Below are positions 16,583 through 19,269 of a stretch of 19,269 nucleotides of DNA, piece by piece. The translations under genes and the position numbers were made by a program. The notes beneath the pieces are model-generated. The model was given only the letters and a program-made list of their open reading frames with translations, did not search any database and was not told where the DNA came from. Numbering within the stretch: position 1 is the stretch's first letter; each line of letters begins with the position of its first letter. This stretch comes from JADKIH01 sp031417555 (GTDB lineage: Bacteria > Bacteroidota > Bacteroidia > AKYH767-A > 2013-40CM-41-45): assembly GCA_031417555.1 (NCBI GenBank), contig JANOVV010000100.1, positions 1 through 19,269 on the forward strand. The letters are read 5' to 3'.

Positions 16583-16752
16583 AATTTAATAAATTTATAC
16601 GATTTGGAATTGCCAATATTAATAATATAAACTCCGGGAAGCTGTTTCTTCAAATCTACACGATAAAAATCAGAATCAATATTTTTTTCAAGTATTAATT
16701 CTCCCATAATGTTACAAAAATTAAGCGTAGATTCCAATGGCAAAAAACTGTC
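16579..16752 (-). pseudogene. Orphan T9SS sorting-domain remnant
   Basis: Reading the minus strand from 16752 to the TGA at 16579-16581 gives 57 codons. They include NFCNIMGELILEKNI, then VDLKKQLPGVYIINIG and YKFIKL at the end: the second half of a T9SS C-terminal sorting domain. The upstream NPF-type first strand and the whole passenger protein are absent. It is cut at repeat module 2, whose altered end (TTAAGAC instead of TTCAGAC) puts an in-frame TAA at 16753-16755. The TGA overlaps the ATG of the next T9SS gene. Confidence 0.8.
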
Positions 16753-17093
16753 TTAACCTTGAATGAAAGGTCCAAAGGATTACTTTGATTATTTTATACC
16801 ATCCCTTCGGGATTTCCTCTGTGAGTTTGGATCATTATTATTATAAAAATTATATCCCTTCAAGAATTTCTTTAAGCGTTTGGCTCATTATTATTATAAA
16901 AATTACATCCCTTCAGGATTTTTAACGCTGAAGGCGTGTAATGTTTATAAAAAAATAAAGCTGAAAAGGTGAAAAATCCCGAAGGGATGATATAAAATCT
17001 TTTTACTTATGAAAATTTAAATGGATCACAATAAAGTTCATCAATAAGGGAATTCCTATAATCCCAGTCATCCTTCCTTTCAAGGTTCAGACA
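16744..17093 (+). repeat. Repeat module 2, about 350 bp, with terminal inverted repeats
   Basis: Left end AAAACTGTCTTAACC (16744-16758) with TTGAATGAAAGG; right end CCTTTCAAGGTTCAGACA (17076-17093), an imperfect inverse. Three tandem units of about 53 bp start at 16801, 16854 and 16907, the first with a perfect ATCCCTTCGGGAT palindrome, the others with one or more changes. An inverted copy ATCCCGAAGGGAT follows at 16976-16988, then a right arm resembling that of module 1, as far as ATAATCCCAGTC. It lacks one tandem unit and part of the right arm relative to module 1. The right end lies 7 bp before the stop codon of the next T9SS gene. Confidence 0.85.
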
Positions 17094-17100
17094 ATTTAAA

Positions 17101-18576
17101 TTATTTAATCTTAACAAACTTCTCTTTAAATATTTTCTTCTCCGTTTCAATACTAAAAAAATAAATCCCTGCAGGTAAAAATGACAAATTAAAAGTGTTA
17201 TTTTCAGAAAATTTTTCCTCAAACAGAACTTTTCCTAATTCATCCAGAATTATTAATTTTCCCTTGATAGGATAGATGGAATGAATCGTAATTTCCTCTT
17301 CAAAAGGATTGGGATAAATCTGAAATAGTTTTTTATCATCAAAAGGTTCTTTTATTTCATTTGTAAGCGAATCGCAGATGCTCCCCCTCATTGCTCCCAG
17401 TTCATAATCGGGATTGTTTGGCAAGCCCCAATATGTTCGCTTGCCTCCTAAATAAAAACTGAATAATGAAAAATTACAGCCCTGGCCTTGTATATCCGGA
17501 TCATTAATTACACTTAGGTTCATATTCCCCGTATGATAAACAGAATCTGCATACGGATATGGAAATGCTCCTCCAATGTAATAAGCACACGACCAATAAA
17601 TTTTATCATCAGGGGCTAATTTTAAAAGTCCACCGGCATACCGGGTAGTTGTTATTGTTGCCAACGTTTCTCTGGATGCCCAAATATCTGAAGCCGTTAA
17701 ATCAAATTGAAAAAGATTTGATTGTTCATTTCCATCTGAAATATACAACAGATTCCCATTAGGCGAAAATGCTGCACCAAAATATTGTGCATAATTTAAT
17801 GTCCATTGTGCGTGTACAATTTTTTCATTCAGAAATTCGCCGGTGCATCTGTCAAAATCAAAAATTTCGATAACGCCCCTAAAACTGACAAAAGCAAGTT
17901 TGTTGCCATCTTTGGAAAAACAGAGAGTACCAAGACCCGTAGCTGAATTAGTACCCGCTTCGATTATTCTTTCTTCAATAGTGTCAGGGGTAATTAGATA
18001 TTCATAAAAAGTGAAATCTGTAGGGTCACCCCAGCTTTTAATTATTACCCACCAATCTCTTCCATTTCCATGTTTAACTGCAGTCATTGCATCGCATAAT
18101 GAATCATTTTTAATTAAAATATTCTTAGTTGTTACCGCACCTAAACCATTACCTGCATTCAAATCAATAACAGAATAATGAAAATCATGAGTTGCAGTTA
18201 TATCTAAGCTAAAAAGATAGAATTTATTTAAATCACTAGGAAATGGGATAATTAATAGTTCATGATACCAACCTTCTCCTGCGATTGAATCACCATTCTG
18301 CATAATTTCATGATTCTTATTATAAACTATTCCAGTTTGCGATATAGATCCATTCGCTCGAGTATTCGCATAAAATAATAGATTTCCTATTGAATCAGAA
18401 ATAGAAACACAGCTTCCACGTGAATCAAGACTTGTTGAAATAGGCACGGGAATTGAAACATTTCTGAAATCAATCCCCGCACTATCGCCAAAACACCAAA
18501 TGCTATTTCGGTTTTGCGCTTTTAATAATGAAAAAGTAATTGCCAAAAACAATAATATAAACAAGTGTTTTTTCAA
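17101..18576 (-). CDS. T9SS-exported surface protein of unknown function
   Basis: A 491-aa secreted protein. Signal peptide about 1-20 (ending LLKAQ). The body (about 22-400) opens with NSIWCFGDSAGIDF, a pattern found in many Bacteroidota surface proteins with WD40-like beta-propeller folds. Later segments such as GTLCFSKDGNKLAFVSFRG, GAAFSPNGNLLYISDG and GGLLKLAPDDKIYWS look like propeller blades. From about 415 to 491 lies a T9SS sorting domain: FQIYPNPFEEEITIHS, then LIILDELGKVLFEEKF, LPAGIYFFSIETE and KFVKIK. No catalytic motif is recognisable. A 17-bp gap separates it from the upstream sorting-domain remnant at 18594. Confidence 0.87.
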   Translation of the reverse strand: MKKHLFILLFLAITFSLLKAQNRNSIWCFGDSAGIDFRNVSIPVPISTSLDSRGSCVSISDSIGNLLFYANTRANGSISQTGIVYNKNHEIMQNGDSIAGEGWYHELLIIPFPSDLNKFYLFSLDITATHDFHYSVIDLNAGNGLGAVTTKNILIKNDSLCDAMTAVKHGNGRDWWVIIKSWGDPTDFTFYEYLITPDTIEERIIEAGTNSATGLGTLCFSKDGNKLAFVSFRGVIEIFDFDRCTGEFLNEKIVHAQWTLNYAQYFGAAFSPNGNLLYISDGNEQSNLFQFDLTASDIWASRETLATITTTRYAGGLLKLAPDDKIYWSCAYYIGGAFPYPYADSVYHTGNMNLSVINDPDIQGQGCNFSLFSFYLGGKRTYWGLPNNPDYELGAMRGSICDSLTNEIKEPFDDKKLFQIYPNPFEEEITIHSIYPIKGKLIILDELGKVLFEEKFSENNTFNLSFLPAGIYFFSIETEKKIFKEKFVKIK

Positions 18577-18593
18577 ATGACCAATTTTTTATT

Positions 18594-18842
18594 TCACTTA
18601 GAAATTATTAACATCTTTTGTGACACCAATATGTCGGATGAATAAAATCTTAATAAATAACTTCCGCTTGCTAGTTTTTCTGTGTTGACTAGATAGCTAA
18701 TAGTTCCTTTTGGCATCACATTCAAAGATAACACTCTTCCGTACATATCAAGTATTTGAAATGTCATTTTCTCGATCAATATATCAAGTAAATTGAAACT
18801 AAATGTGTTTGTTGGTACCAATTGTAAAACTGTCTGAACCAT
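18594..18842 (-). pseudogene. Second orphan T9SS sorting-domain remnant
   Basis: An 82-codon reading frame whose ATG (18842-18840) lies in the end of a repeat. Its first codons are the repeat end GTTCAGACAGTTTTACAA, which gives MVQTVLQ. After that it reads NTFSFNLLDILIEKMTFQI, LDMYGRVLSLNV, LASGSYLLRFYSS and VSQKMLIISK: most of a T9SS sorting domain without its leading NPF-type segment and without any passenger. It cannot be a working protein on its own. Its stop is 17 bp upstream of the 17101-18576 gene. Confidence 0.8.
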
Positions 18843-18848
18843 GAAAGG
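18822..18848 (+). repeat. Solitary repeat-module end
   Basis: TTGTAAAACTGTCTGAACC (18822-18840) is identical over 19 bp to the left end of module 1, followed by ATGAAAGG. No tandem ATCCCTTCGGGAT units follow; the next bases hold a small hairpin TGTAG-GAA-CTACA (18855-18867) and run into the end of dapF. Confidence 0.75.
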
Positions 18849-18938
18849 AAGGATTGTAGGAACTACATGATGGTGAAGAACAAATGGAATTACTTATACC
18901 TTCAAAGAAAGTAACCCTAATAATTTCAAAAATAAAAA

Positions 18939-19269
18939 CTAAAAGTTAATGGGGAATTCCCCTTCAAAAACCCTTTCAGCATTTCCTTCTAACCAAATAT
19001 TTGAAAAAGATTTACCTTCTTGTTTGAAATGAACGGTTAGTTTTCCTCCCGGCGTATGAATTAAGCAGCCGGAAGAAATATTTTTACCTGAAACTACAGA
19101 AGCGATTACGGAAGCTGTTACGCCGGTTCCACACGACAAAGTCTCATCTTCTACTCCCCTTTCATATGTTCGAACAAGTAATGATTTTTCCAACTCTTCA
19201 ACAAAATTTACATTGACACCTTCTTTTTTAAAACGTTCATTGTACCTGATTTTTCTTCCCTCATTAATT
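18939..19269 (-). CDS. dapF: Diaminopimelate epimerase, C-terminal part
   Basis: DapF interconverts LL- and meso-diaminopimelate for lysine and peptidoglycan synthesis in the cytoplasm. The reading frame is open from the right edge (base 19269) and ends at a TAG (18939-18941), giving about 109 residues. Diagnostic parts are RYNERFKKEGVNVNFVE, LLVRTYERGVEDETLSCGTG with the second catalytic Cys, and HTPGGKLTVHF near the end. The N-terminal half, with the first catalytic Cys, is outside the window. The frame's TTG at 19191-19193 is an internal codon, not a start. Directly downstream lies the solitary repeat end and the sorting-domain remnant. Confidence 0.95.
   Translation of the reverse strand, partial: INEGRKIRYNERFKKEGVNVNFVEELEKSLLVRTYERGVEDETLSCGTGVTASVIASVVSGKNISSGCLIHTPGGKLTVHFKQEGKSFSNIWLEGNAERVFEGEFPINF

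Noticed and set aside
14514..17093. Insertion sequence with a transposase
   Set aside because: No reading frame in either module resembles a transposase or a recombinase. Only terminal inverted repeats are seen.
16579..18848. Invertible shufflon of T9SS passengers
   Set aside because: No recombinase gene is in the window, and both remnants and both intact genes lie on the same strand. Deletion at direct repeats explains them more simply.

Overview
The window looks like chromosomal DNA of a Bacteroidota bacterium, probably environmental. The base composition is strongly AT-rich. Start codons sit in A-rich leaders without clear Shine-Dalgarno sites, and a few sites match the Bacteroidota -7 promoter element TAnnTTTG. 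Several proteins belong to families typical of the phylum: a DUF3078 outer-membrane barrel, type IX secretion (T9SS) C-terminal sorting domains, and a WD40 protein with a Bacteroidota-type C-terminal domain. No rRNA, tRNA, CRISPR array or transposase gene was recognised.

Layout. 1-1758 (-): most of an ABC-F ATPase, cut by the left edge. 2127-5572 (+): separate single genes, namely a DUF3078 barrel, the fluoride channel CrcB, a tiny Lys/Ala-rich exported protein with a strong terminator, and an exported WD40 protein. 5789-9600 (+): a tight four-gene run. It holds a DnaQ-type exonuclease fused to a UvrC-like GIY-YIG nuclease, a redoxin, a lipoprotein joining cytochrome c to a PHM-like copper monooxygenase, and a GNAT acetyltransferase. 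Gaps in the run are 21 bp or overlaps of 8 and 11 bp. 9671-11459 (-): an overlapping response regulator and histidine kinase. 11634-13682 (-): a seven-heme cytochrome c lipoprotein with C-terminal TPRs. 13769-14320 (-): a RimJ/RimL-type acetyltransferase. 14321-18938: a repeat-rich region with two complete T9SS-exported surface proteins on the minus strand. 18939-19269 (-): the C-terminal part of diaminopimelate epimerase (DapF), cut by the right edge.

The 14.3-18.9 kb region is the most unusual part. Two gene-free modules (about 477 and 350 bp) share imperfect terminal inverted repeats (TGTCTGAACCTTGAAAGG-like). Their interiors contain about 54-bp tandem units, each starting with the palindrome ATCCCTTCGGGAT, plus one inverted copy near the right end. 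A third, solitary end lies at 18822-18848. Two of the three left ends abut orphan, 5'-truncated T9SS sorting-domain remnants, and each remnant lies directly upstream of an intact T9SS gene. This suggests the repeats have mediated deletion or exchange within a former run of T9SS genes.

Functionally, the cytochrome c/copper monooxygenase has all six copper-ligand positions expected from peptidylglycine alpha-hydroxylating monooxygenase. Together with the adjacent redoxin it forms a plausible envelope redox pair of unknown substrate. A 14-bp perfect inverted repeat encloses a 96-nt region just upstream of crcB and is a candidate structured RNA or long-range terminator.
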